Source: an uncultured Bacteroidota bacterium (GTDB lineage: Bacteria; Bacteroidota; Rhodothermia; Rhodothermales; Salinibacteraceae). Taken from it: a stretch of 60,828 bases of DNA. Made by a program: the position numbers and the translations under genes. The notes below the pieces were generated by a model. It searched no databases. It was not told where the DNA came from and saw only the letters and a program-made list of their open reading frames with translations. Below, piece by piece: positions 46,891-54,726 of this stretch (positions are counted from its first letter, which is position 1; each line of letters begins with the position of its first letter). The stretch is taken from NCBI GenBank assembly GCA_913056185.1, contig CAJXLV010000018.1:1-60828 (forward strand), written 5' to 3'.

Positions 46891-48057
46891 CTATCGTTCG
46901 TCGATGGGCGAGACGGTGCGACCGCGGGCCCCCACATATTGTGCGCGGGGCCGGATGAGGCGGTTGTCGGACCACTGCTCCAGCAGGTGGGCCGTCCACC
47001 CCGCTGTGCGGCTGAGGGCGAAGATCGTAGTGAAGAGGTCGGGGGCGAGCCCGAGCTGGTAGTAGATGGAGCCACTGAAGAAGTCGACGTTGGGGGCGAT
47101 GCCCGTTTCGGCCTCCATGGCGTCGTGGATCGCCGCCGTATACTCGTACCACTTCATTTCGCCGGCCTCTTCGCTCAGCTCGCGCATCATGTCGCGCAGG
47201 ATGGCCGCGCGGGGGTCCATGGTGTTGTAGACGCGGTGCCCAAAGCCCATGATGCGGTCTCCGTCGGCCAGGCGTTCGCGGACGTAGGCTGCAGGGTCGG
47301 CGTCCTGCTCGTCGATATCGAGCAGCATGCGCATCACCTCCTGGTTGGCCCCGCCGTGCAGCGGCCCCTTGAGGGCGCCCACCGCCCCGGAGATCGCCGA
47401 GTACATGTCCGAGAGGGTAGAGCCAATGACCCGGCTGGTGAACGTAGAGGCATTCAGGCCGTGGTCGGCGTGCAGTACGAGACAGACGTCAAAGGTCTTC
47501 TCGGCAGCGGCGTGGGGCTCCTCCCCGTTCAGCATGTACAGGAAATTGTGCGCCATGGACCCGTGGTCGAGGGGAGGCACAGGATCACGGCCCTTCCGCA
47601 GCCGGTCGAAGGCCGCAATGATCGTTGGAATCTGAGCGAGGATGCGATCGGCCTTGCGGCAGTTGGCCGCGCGTTCCAGCACCTCTGCCTCCTCATCGTA
47701 CATCCCCAGGGCCGAAACCGCCGTGCGGAGAACGGCCATGGGGGGAGAGTCGTCGGGCGCATTGCGCAGAAGGTCCAGCACCGGGCCGGGAAGCGAGCGC
47801 TCGCTCCGCAGGTGGGCCGTAAACTCGTCGAGCTCAGAACGCGTCGGCAGGGCGCCGTGCCGCAGTAGGTAGATGACCTCTTCGTACGTGGCGTGCGCCG
47901 TGAGGTCGCGAATGTCATACCCCCGGTAAATGAGGGTGCCTGTATCGCCGTCGATCGAAGAGAGCGAAGATTCGAGCGCGATGACGCCCTCCAAGCCCCG
48001 CGCTTTGATGGGGGCATCTTCCTGTGTCAATTCCGTTACGGTGTCATCGTCAGCCAT
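46891..48057 (-). CDS. gltA: Citrate synthase (type I/short hexameric-like or dimeric form)
   Basis: The 388-aa protein from ATG 48057 has the full citrate synthase set: GVIALESSLSSIDGDTGTLIYRGYDI at the N-terminus, the first catalytic His in VCLVLHADHGLNASTF, PLHGGANQEVMRML, the second His in GFGHRVYNTMDPRA and the catalytic Asp in NVDFFSGSIYYQLG. It condenses acetyl-CoA and oxaloacetate. At about 390 residues it is the short form seen in Gram-positives, archaea and 2-methylcitrate synthases. Lies 202 bp upstream of sdhC on the same strand, forming a TCA block. Confidence 0.93.
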   Translation of the reverse strand: MADDDTVTELTQEDAPIKARGLEGVIALESSLSSIDGDTGTLIYRGYDIRDLTAHATYEEVIYLLRHGALPTRSELDEFTAHLRSERSLPGPVLDLLRNAPDDSPPMAVLRTAVSALGMYDEEAEVLERAANCRKADRILAQIPTIIAAFDRLRKGRDPVPPLDHGSMAHNFLYMLNGEEPHAAAEKTFDVCLVLHADHGLNASTFTSRVIGSTLSDMYSAISGAVGALKGPLHGGANQEVMRMLLDIDEQDADPAAYVRERLADGDRIMGFGHRVYNTMDPRAAILRDMMRELSEEAGEMKWYEYTAAIHDAMEAETGIAPNVDFFSGSIYYQLGLAPDLFTTIFALSRTAGWTAHLLEQWSDNRLIRPRAQYVGARGRTVSPIDER

Positions 48058-48911
48058 ATCAGTCAGGGTCTGTGTGAAGAGGCTGTGTGAGGTGCCGAGG
48101 CGCGATGTGAGGGCTGGACGGGGAACGACCCGGGGCGGGGAGGCGGCGGCAGGGACGTACGGACCGCAGGAGCCATGCCGCAGCATCAGGGGCGCCTTCA
48201 GGAGCGCCTTCAGGAGCATGGAAGGACTGCCTGCATCTCCGAGAGTCGTCCCGTTGGGCTACCAAAGGACTTCCGTTCGTGCGGGTTTCACACCGGGCGT
48301 GAGTTCTTCTTTGAGCTGGCATGCGCCTCCTTTACACGATACAAAATCGACGAGTGAAGACTCGCGAATTTTGATTTAAGGGTGACCGTTTGGGCGGCCG
48401 TCGGATTTGAGCGCGTACGCCGGGATCATTTCAAGCGGGCAGTCGATACTTCTACGTGACATTTACGATCCACCCCCGTCATTTCAGTGGATGCCGCCGG
48501 GTCTACGTGGCCTCCGCACGTCCACGTGTGGAGGCGGGCGGGCCGAGGGCTGCAACGCATTCGTTTGCAGTCCCCACGTGCGGCCACCGACGTCTTGCGT
48601 CCTACCCAGGGGCTTCGGCCCGCCGCAAGAGCTGTCCGGCGGTCCCTGAGCGGCGGAGTATTTCCCCCATTTGTTCGAACTGTTCTCCCCGAGCCAATTC
48701 GTGTCTCCTCTCGAGGTCGGCACGGGACGTGCGATGGAGCCGTACCGCGGCCCCTCGCGGCACAGCCGCTGCACTGCAGCCCTGCCGGTGGTCCCGATGG
48801 TCCCCTCACTCGGTCGTTCTGCCACTCGTTGCCGTCGATCTATGCACGTTGTCTACCGTCGGGCCGACTGGTGCCAGCTGACGTGGAGGGGGACACGTCC
48901 TATTCCTACGT
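48058..48911. other. Long divergent intergenic region between gltA and rng
   Basis: This 854-bp gap is the largest in the window. It contains a 12-bp tandem repeat GCGCCTTCAGGA (48192-48215) and an AT-richer patch near 48340-48380, a possible promoter area. Overlapping open frames on both strands are GC-driven and show no family. The half nearest rng may be a long RNase G/E leader. Confidence 0.5.
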
Positions 48912-50678
48912 ATGTCTAAAGAAATTGTCTTTAACGTCGGTTCCCAACAGACGCGCATTGCCATCGTCGAGGATGGCAAGCTCGCTGAGCTTTATATCGA
49001 AAATGCGGAGCACAAGCGCACAATCGGAAATCTGTACCTCGGCCGCATCCGCAAGGTGATGCCGAGCATTCAGGCGGCCTTCGTGGACGTGGGGCAGGAG
49101 CAAGATGCCTTTCTGCATTTCTCGGATCTCTCCGACAACCTCCCGTATCTGCTCGACTTTTTGGGGTTGAAGGAGCCGAGTGTGGAGGCAATCGATGTGC
49201 CCAAGGGAAAAAAAGACTGGGACCGCCGGCCCTCCGACATTTTGAATCGGGGCCAGGCGATCCTCGTCCAGATTACCAAAGAGCCCATCTCCAACAAGGG
49301 CAGCCGCATCTCTACGGACATTTCCCTGGCCGGGCGCTTCCTGGTGCTGGTGCCGCTGCAAAACTACGTCGCTGTCTCGCGCAAAATTACCGACGACGAC
49401 GAGCGGCGCCGCCTCGAATCGCTGGCCAGCAGTCTCGTGCCCGATGGCGTAGGCGTAATTGTACGCACCGTGGCGGAGGACCGCGACGCCAAGTCGCTGG
49501 ATAAGGACATGAAACTGCTCATGGAGCGCTGGCGGCGCGTAGAGCGGCGCCTCAAGGAAAAGCCCAGCCCGCCCGCCCTCGTGCACGAGGACGTGGACAT
49601 GGCCTCCTCCATCGTCCGCGATGAGTTTTCGGAGGCGTACGACCGCATTGTGGTGGACCACAAGGGGCTCTACCACAGCATCCAGAGCTACGTGCAGGCC
49701 GTGGCCCCACAGCTGGTAGACCGCGTGGAGCTGCACGACGGCAGCCAGCCGGTCTTTGAGGCAGCGGGCATCCAGCACGGGGCCGACCGCGCCTTCAAGG
49801 ACCGCGTGGAGCTGCCCTCCGGCGGCTACCTCTTCATCGAGAAAACCGAGGCGATGCACGTGGTGGACGTCAACTCGGGCCGCTCCGGCAAGGGCAAGTC
49901 CCAGGCCGAAAACTCGCTCAATGTGAACCTGGAGGCGGCCCGCGTGATTGCGCGCCAGATCCGCCTTCGCGACCTGGGCGGCATCATTGTCGTTGATTTC
50001 ATCGACCTGTACGACGACAAGGACAAGAAAAAGGTGTACGATGCGCTAAAGGCGGGCTTTGAGGAAGACCGAGCGGTGACGAAGGTGCTGCCCATGAGCG
50101 ATTTTGGCCTGGTCGAAATTACGCGCCAGCGCCTGCGGCCCAGCATTACGACGACGTTCTCCTCGGCCAACGGGACGTCCTCGGGCACGGAGGAGGCAGA
50201 GACCGACCCTGAGGAACTGCGGGAGGCGGAACGAAAAATCCGACGGCTGGAGGACGAGGTCGAACAGCGCGAGCAGGAGGTGCAGCGCCTGAAAGAAGAG
50301 GGCGACACGTCCGACGCCGAGATCGAGTCGCTCCGCGAAACCATCCAGTCGCTGGAGGCGGACCTGGAGGCCGCCCGCGCTTCCCAAAAGCCTTCCCGCG
50401 AGGCGGCGGAGCCGACCGGGGAAGGACCGGCGCCCGAGGCGCTCGTGAATGAGATGGAGCAGTGGATCCGCGACCATGCCCCTAAGCACCGGGCCATCAC
50501 TCTGCGGGTTCACCCCTTCGTGGCTGCGTTCCTGCGGCGGCCTGTGCCCACGCATCCCACGCAGTGGTTTATGGACCATCTCGTGCGCGTGCACCTGGAG
50601 GTCGACGCGGAGGTGCCGCCTCACACCTTTCGGGTGGTGGATGCTCGGTCGGGGGCCGCCTTGTCGGAATCGCCGTAA
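48912..50678 (+). CDS. rng: Ribonuclease G/E with a coiled-coil insertion instead of the Zn-link
   Basis: The 588-aa protein from ATG 48912 starts with the RNase G/E S1 region (LYLGRIRKVMPSIQAAFVDVGQEQDAFLHFSDL). Catalytic metal ligands are D319 in VVDVNSG and D362 in IVVDFIDLYD, 43 residues apart exactly as in E. coli RNase E (303 and 346). After LVEITRQRLRPSI the usual CPxCxG zinc-link is missing; residues about 413-510 are instead Ser/Thr then a Glu/Arg-rich coiled coil (EELREAERKIRRLEDEVEQ). The C-terminal domain (ITLRVHPFVAAFL) is kept. Role: mRNA decay and rRNA processing. Confidence 0.92.
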   Translation: MSKEIVFNVGSQQTRIAIVEDGKLAELYIENAEHKRTIGNLYLGRIRKVMPSIQAAFVDVGQEQDAFLHFSDLSDNLPYLLDFLGLKEPSVEAIDVPKGKKDWDRRPSDILNRGQAILVQITKEPISNKGSRISTDISLAGRFLVLVPLQNYVAVSRKITDDDERRRLESLASSLVPDGVGVIVRTVAEDRDAKSLDKDMKLLMERWRRVERRLKEKPSPPALVHEDVDMASSIVRDEFSEAYDRIVVDHKGLYHSIQSYVQAVAPQLVDRVELHDGSQPVFEAAGIQHGADRAFKDRVELPSGGYLFIEKTEAMHVVDVNSGRSGKGKSQAENSLNVNLEAARVIARQIRLRDLGGIIVVDFIDLYDDKDKKKVYDALKAGFEEDRAVTKVLPMSDFGLVEITRQRLRPSITTTFSSANGTSSGTEEAETDPEELREAERKIRRLEDEVEQREQEVQRLKEEGDTSDAEIESLRETIQSLEADLEAARASQKPSREAAEPTGEGPAPEALVNEMEQWIRDHAPKHRAITLRVHPFVAAFLRRPVPTHPTQWFMDHLVRVHLEVDAEVPPHTFRVVDARSGAALSESP

Positions 50679-50784
50679 GGGGGGCGGTCACGCGGAACGA
50701 ATACGGCGAGTCTCCCCAATCATCTCGCGGGGGCACCGACCAAAAGGACAACAACTGCGTTTTGCCGGAAGTTTTTTGCGTTGT

Positions 50785-51066
50785 ATGGACACCGCTTCCA
50801 TTCTTGGCGAACTCGAAGACGTGGCGCGCCGGCTCGGAATTGAGGTGCGTTCGGCGGCTGGGAACTTTCGGGGCGGGCGCTGTACCGTAGAGGACGATGA
50901 GATCATCATGCTCAATGACAACCACCTTCCCGAAACCCGGCTCCGCGTCTTGGCTACAGCGCTCCACGACGCGCCCCTCGACACCATCTACCTGAAGCCG
51001 GCTGTGCGGCGGGCCTTGGAAGAGGCCTGGGCCGACACGGCGGAGGTCCCCCATGAAAGCAACTGA
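50785..51066 (+). CDS. Small conserved hypothetical protein
   Basis: The 93-aa protein starts at ATG 50785; the larger open frame to the left is the rng shadow. It has an N-terminal helix (TASILGELEDVARRLGIEVRS), a beta segment with GGRCTVEDDEIIMLNDN and a C-terminal helix (RRALEEAWADTAEV). No catalytic motif is recognised. Its end overlaps the next gene by 14 bp, so the two are translationally coupled and probably share a pathway or complex. Confidence 0.65.
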   Translation: MDTASILGELEDVARRLGIEVRSAAGNFRGGRCTVEDDEIIMLNDNHLPETRLRVLATALHDAPLDTIYLKPAVRRALEEAWADTAEVPHESN

Positions 51067-51919
51067 TATCCACGCGCCTGCCCATTCTTCCATCACCGAC
51101 CGACACGCCCAGACGCCGGCCCTCACGGCCACGCTGCTGGGGACTGGCACCTCCACCGGCGTGCCTGTCATCGGGTGCGACTGCGACGTGTGCACCTCGT
51201 CCGACCCGCGCGACGCGCGCACCCGATGCGCCTGCTACATCGAGGTTGGCGACATGGGACTCCTCATCGACACGGGGCCCGATTTTCGGCAGCAGGCGCT
51301 GCGAGAAGACATTTCGCGCATCGATGCTGTCTGTTACACCCACCACCACTTCGATCATGTGGTGGGCATCGACGATCTGCGGCCCTTTTTCCGTCGCAAC
51401 CGTCGCGTGATGCCGTGCTACGCCCACGCCGATACGGCTGCAGTGCTCCGCAGCAATTACGACTACATCTTTGGGGCTGACCCCTACCCCGGCGCCGCCA
51501 ACGTGGAGCTTCACGTGGTGGACCGCCCCTTTCGCGTCCCCAGCCGTACCGGCGAGGAAGCCTCCGTGCCCGTCGATCCCGTGCTGCTCCGTCACGGGGA
51601 CCTGCCGGTGTATGGGTACCGCCTTGGCCGCTTTGCGTACCTGACCGACGCCAGCAGCATTCCCGAGGCCAGTTACGAGCAGTTGCAGGGCATCGACACG
51701 CTCGTGCTCGATGCCCTCCGCGCCCGGCCCCACCCCACTCACTTCTCGTTCGAAGAAGCGGTGGCCGCAGCCCGGCGTATCGGCGCACGAAACACGTACT
51801 TTGTGCACATGACTCACAACGCCCGTCACGCGGAGGCCGATGCCCGGTTGCCTGACGACATCCACCTCGCCTACGATGGGCTCACGGTGGACGTCCCGGC
51901 CTACGATGCGGCGGCCTGA
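51053..51919 (+). CDS. MBL-fold metallo-hydrolase (PhnP-like phosphodiesterase)
   Basis: The 288-aa protein starts at ATG 51053. Metallo-beta-lactamase landmarks are present: LLGTGTSTGVPVIGCDCDVC at the N-terminus, typical of PhnP with its Cys knuckle (CDCDVC); LIDTGPDFRQQ; the metal site THHHFDHVVGID; a second-metal region AYLTDASSIPE; LDALRARPHPTHFSFEEAV and VHMTHNARH. PhnP relatives hydrolyse cyclic phosphodiesters. Coupled to the preceding 93-aa gene. No phn genes are nearby, so the substrate is open. Confidence 0.9.
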   Translation: MKATDIHAPAHSSITDRHAQTPALTATLLGTGTSTGVPVIGCDCDVCTSSDPRDARTRCACYIEVGDMGLLIDTGPDFRQQALREDISRIDAVCYTHHHFDHVVGIDDLRPFFRRNRRVMPCYAHADTAAVLRSNYDYIFGADPYPGAANVELHVVDRPFRVPSRTGEEASVPVDPVLLRHGDLPVYGYRLGRFAYLTDASSIPEASYEQLQGIDTLVLDALRARPHPTHFSFEEAVAAARRIGARNTYFVHMTHNARHAEADARLPDDIHLAYDGLTVDVPAYDAAA

Positions 51920-51987
51920 TGCCGATGTGGCGCCCGGCCGGGCTGCTCCCGCCTGCGTGCTCCTGCCCTCTGTCCCTCGCCTGCCCC

Positions 51988-52383
51988 ATGCGTGCTGTCG
52001 TGACCCACATCGAGGTGTGCGCGGTGCCGTTCTCCACCCCGCACGAAGGCCGCCCCTGGGACCTGTTCTCGGGGCCGGATCTCTGCTGCGAGGTGTACGG
52101 GCCGGACGGCGGGCGCCTGCACCGCAGTGGTACGGCCTGCGACGTCTGCCCGCCCGACCTCCCGGTGACGCTGGACGCGGGCGTTCGCCTCGCGGCCTCG
52201 GGGCCGCACCTCCTGCGGCTGCTGGAGGTGGATCTGACTGGGGACGAGGGGGTGGCACGCTTCCCGCTTGTGCCAGCCCGGCTCTTGGACGCGGGCGGGG
52301 GCACCACGCCCCCGGTGCGCGTCGAGCTCACCGAACAAGAGACTGTCCTTCAGGTCCACCTGTCGTGGACGTCGGAAGGATGA
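51988..52383 (+). CDS. Hypothetical protein, beta-rich
   Basis: The 131-aa protein is taken from ATG 51988 (MRAVVTHIEVCAVPF), 69 bp after the MBL stop; the frame is open to 51919 but that extension is low-complexity. Predicted strands dominate (RAVVTHIEVC, LCCEVYGPDGGRLHRSG, HLLRLLEVDLTGDEG, VRVELTEQETVLQVHLSW), suggesting a C2- or immunoglobulin-like beta sandwich. No signal peptide. Four cysteines lie in the first half. No family recognised. Confidence 0.55.
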   Translation: MRAVVTHIEVCAVPFSTPHEGRPWDLFSGPDLCCEVYGPDGGRLHRSGTACDVCPPDLPVTLDAGVRLAASGPHLLRLLEVDLTGDEGVARFPLVPARLLDAGGGTTPPVRVELTEQETVLQVHLSWTSEG

Positions 52384-52501
52384 CGGCAGCGGTCGGGCCT
52401 CGACTCCTGGGGCGCCTCGGGATTGGCGCCCTCGACGCGAACGTCCCGACACGAAACGCATCCCGGGGAAATGCATCCTGCATGCGGGCTCCGGGGAGTG
52501 G

Positions 52502-53332
52502 TTAATTGCCAGTGGGACGGCTGCTGAAAACGCGGAGCGTTAGCCCCACCTGCGGCTGCAGAAGGGTCGTCTGCGACCGCCGCACGTCCAGCTCCTCGCG
52601 GTCGAGCTGGCCATCGCCATCCGTATCCTCCAGTTCTCCCTCGGCCAGGTACTCCGCCTCCTGGCCCAGCAGGTACTGCACGCCCAGGTGCAAGTCCAGC
52701 CCCTGTACCCAGCTCGTGGCAGAGCTGGGCTGATACACGAGCACATCCACCCCCGCGCCCAGCCCTCCGCTGAAGGCAAAGTCGTCGAAATTGGTGCTGC
52801 TGGCAATCTCGTCGTCCCCTACCTCATTGTCGATCTCATCGTCCAGCTGAGTGCGGGTGTACAGGTACTTAAACCCCAGAAGCCCCTCCACAAACGGCCG
52901 CGCCGCGCCACGCCGGGGCTGAAGCCGGAGACTGAGGTGTGTTTCCAGGACGTTGTTGGTCGTGGTGACGTCGACCGGAATCCGGGGGCCGACGGTTTGG
53001 CTGAAAGGCACCGTATCGGTGGTGCGGCCGTAGTTCAGAATGCCCAGGTCCAGGCCCAGGAGGGCCGGGGACGCGCCGAGCCAGCCGCCCAGGTATAGGT
53101 GCACGCCCCCGCCGACGCCGTCGATGTTGTCCCGCAGGCTGCCTCGGGGGATGCCCACGGTGCCCCGGAGGTTGGCCTGCCAGCCGACCCGGCGTGTGTC
53201 GGAGGAGGCGGAAGAGAGGGACGACTGGGCCCGTGCGGAGAGGGGAGGGGCCAGGGCGATGCCCAAAAGTGACAGGGCGAGCAGGGGCCCGGGCCAGAGA
53301 CGCTGAAACACGTGTGTGAGATTGGAGCGCAT
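52502..53332 (-). CDS. Outer membrane beta-barrel protein with an EF-hand-like loop
   Basis: The 276-aa protein from ATG 53332 begins with a signal peptide (LLALSLLGIALAPPLSARAQ, cut near residue 36). Alternating hydrophobic strands follow (GVHLYLGGWLG, LETHLSLRLQP, FAFSGGLGAGVDVLVY, LDLHLGVQYLLGQ), ending with LQPQVGLTLRVFSS, a typical last barrel strand, although the final residue is not aromatic. Residues 236-247 (DTDGDGQLDREE) match the 12-residue EF-hand calcium loop. It lies between two strands and would be extracellular. Function unknown; transcribed against its neighbours. Confidence 0.75.
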   Translation of the reverse strand: MRSNLTHVFQRLWPGPLLALSLLGIALAPPLSARAQSSLSSASSDTRRVGWQANLRGTVGIPRGSLRDNIDGVGGGVHLYLGGWLGASPALLGLDLGILNYGRTTDTVPFSQTVGPRIPVDVTTTNNVLETHLSLRLQPRRGAARPFVEGLLGFKYLYTRTQLDDEIDNEVGDDEIASSTNFDDFAFSGGLGAGVDVLVYQPSSATSWVQGLDLHLGVQYLLGQEAEYLAEGELEDTDGDGQLDREELDVRRSQTTLLQPQVGLTLRVFSSRPTGN

Positions 53333-53550
53333 GAACAGAAATGAGAACCAGTGGAGCATGAGCGCACGCGTCGGCACGTGCGAAGACGGCACGCGTTCGG
53401 GGGCGATCGGTGAGCGGGAGACAAGGGACGACCGGTCGACAGGGAGAGCACGCCGTGCCGCCGGGAGGTGCGGCACAGGGGACGAATCTTTCCGGCCCGT
53501 GGGCAATTGGTGGAAAGAGTCGATTCCGTTGCACTGGTGTGTTGGGCATT

Positions 53551-54000
53551 GTGATCCTCCTTGTTCTGAACGGACCCAATTTAAATTTGCTCGGCACTCG
53601 CGAGCCGGAAACCTACGGCACCACCACGCTCGCCGACGTCGAGGCCGATCTTGACGCGGCGGTTCCCACGGTCACGCTTCGGTTCGCGCAGGAGAACAGT
53701 GAGGGCGCGCTCATTGACCACCTGCACGCCGCGCACGAAGATGAGGTCGACGGCGTCATCTTCAATCCGGGCGGGTATACGCACACGTCCGTCGCCTTGC
53801 GCGACGCCGTGGCTGCCATCGATCCGCCGGTGGTGGAGGTGCACCTGTCCAACGTCCACGCCCGCGAGGACTTCCGGCGCACGTCGCGGATCGCCCCGGC
53901 CTGCGTGGGGCAGATCAGCGGGTTCGGGGCAGACGGGTATCGGCTGGCGGTGGAGTCCTTCGTGAGGCGGGATGCGGGAACCGTGACGAGTGAAGGGTGA
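53551..54000 (+). CDS. aroQ: Type II 3-dehydroquinate dehydratase
   Basis: The 149-aa start is the GTG at 53551 (MILLVLNGPNLNLLG), since family members begin just before LNGPNLN and no ATG is suitably placed. GTREPETYG carries the catalytic Tyr; FAQENSEGALIDHLH, FNPGGYTHTSVALRDAV and EVHLSNVHAREDFRRTS (catalytic His and substrate loop) complete the dodecameric enzyme. It dehydrates 3-dehydroquinate in the shikimate pathway. No other aro gene is in the window. Confidence 0.94.
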   Translation: MILLVLNGPNLNLLGTREPETYGTTTLADVEADLDAAVPTVTLRFAQENSEGALIDHLHAAHEDEVDGVIFNPGGYTHTSVALRDAVAAIDPPVVEVHLSNVHAREDFRRTSRIAPACVGQISGFGADGYRLAVESFVRRDAGTVTSEG

Positions 54001-54171
54001 GGAGTATCACGCATTTCGTGTCGCGGCTGGGGGGTTGGGGCGGGAAGAGCGGCTGCCGTGTCGGTTGAGGATTGGGGATGAGAAGACAGGCATCGCCATC
54101 GACGCCTCGGCCGCTCGTCTCTCCATTCGACCCTCAACCTTCGAAAATATCGACCTTCACCAAGAACCTCG

Positions 54172-54648
54172 ATGGCGGGCTACAAGGGGCACATTGCGGG
54201 CGCGACGGTGTTTGGGGGCGCGTACCTGGCGGCGCTCGGGTACGCGTTCTCCATCGACGCGGCCTACCGGCAATTTACGGTGCTGGAGCAGGTGGGCTAC
54301 CCGCTGATGCTCCTCGCGCTGTCGCTTTTGTTTGGCCTGTGGCCGGACGTGGACACCGACTCGAAGGGACAGAGGCTCTTCTACTCGATCTTCTTCGCGG
54401 TGGATCTGTTTCTGGTCGTGACGGAGCAGTTTCAAGAAGCGGCCTATCTGGGACTGGTGGCGGTGCTGCTGGTGCTAAGCAAACATCGCGGCTGGACGCA
54501 CACCTGGTGGGCCATGCTGCTGGTGCCCTCGCCGCTGCTGATTTTGCCATACCTGCACGTCCCGGGGCGGCCGCTCGTGGGGCTGCCGTTCTACGGGGCG
54601 GCGGTGGTGGGGTATTTGAGCCACCTCGTCGTGGATCGGCTGTGGTAG
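54172..54648 (+). CDS. YdjM-like membrane-bound metal-dependent hydrolase
   Basis: The 158-aa protein from ATG 54172 has several membrane helices (GATVFGGAYLAALGYAF; PLMLLALSLLFGLWPDVD; AAYLGLVAVLLVLS; LLILPYLHV). The family signature is an N-terminal H (KGHIAGA), then FGLWPDVDTDSKG, SKHRGWTHTW and a late YLSHLVVD, which together supply metal ligands. YdjM-like proteins are often annotated as LexA-regulated; the reaction is unproven. Follows aroQ on the same strand. Confidence 0.82.
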   Translation: MAGYKGHIAGATVFGGAYLAALGYAFSIDAAYRQFTVLEQVGYPLMLLALSLLFGLWPDVDTDSKGQRLFYSIFFAVDLFLVVTEQFQEAAYLGLVAVLLVLSKHRGWTHTWWAMLLVPSPLLILPYLHVPGRPLVGLPFYGAAVVGYLSHLVVDRLW

Positions 54649-54726
54649 GGAGCGTGCGGGAAGAGGGAAGGGGAAGAGGGAAGAAGGCGCGGGAGGTCGT
54701 CAGTGCTTGGTTTGTTGAGGTGTGTG

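Noticed and set aside
48426..48825. Overlapping open frames in the gltA-rng gap
   Set aside because: Several frames on both strands are open only because of GC content; none has a plausible start or conserved-looking pattern.
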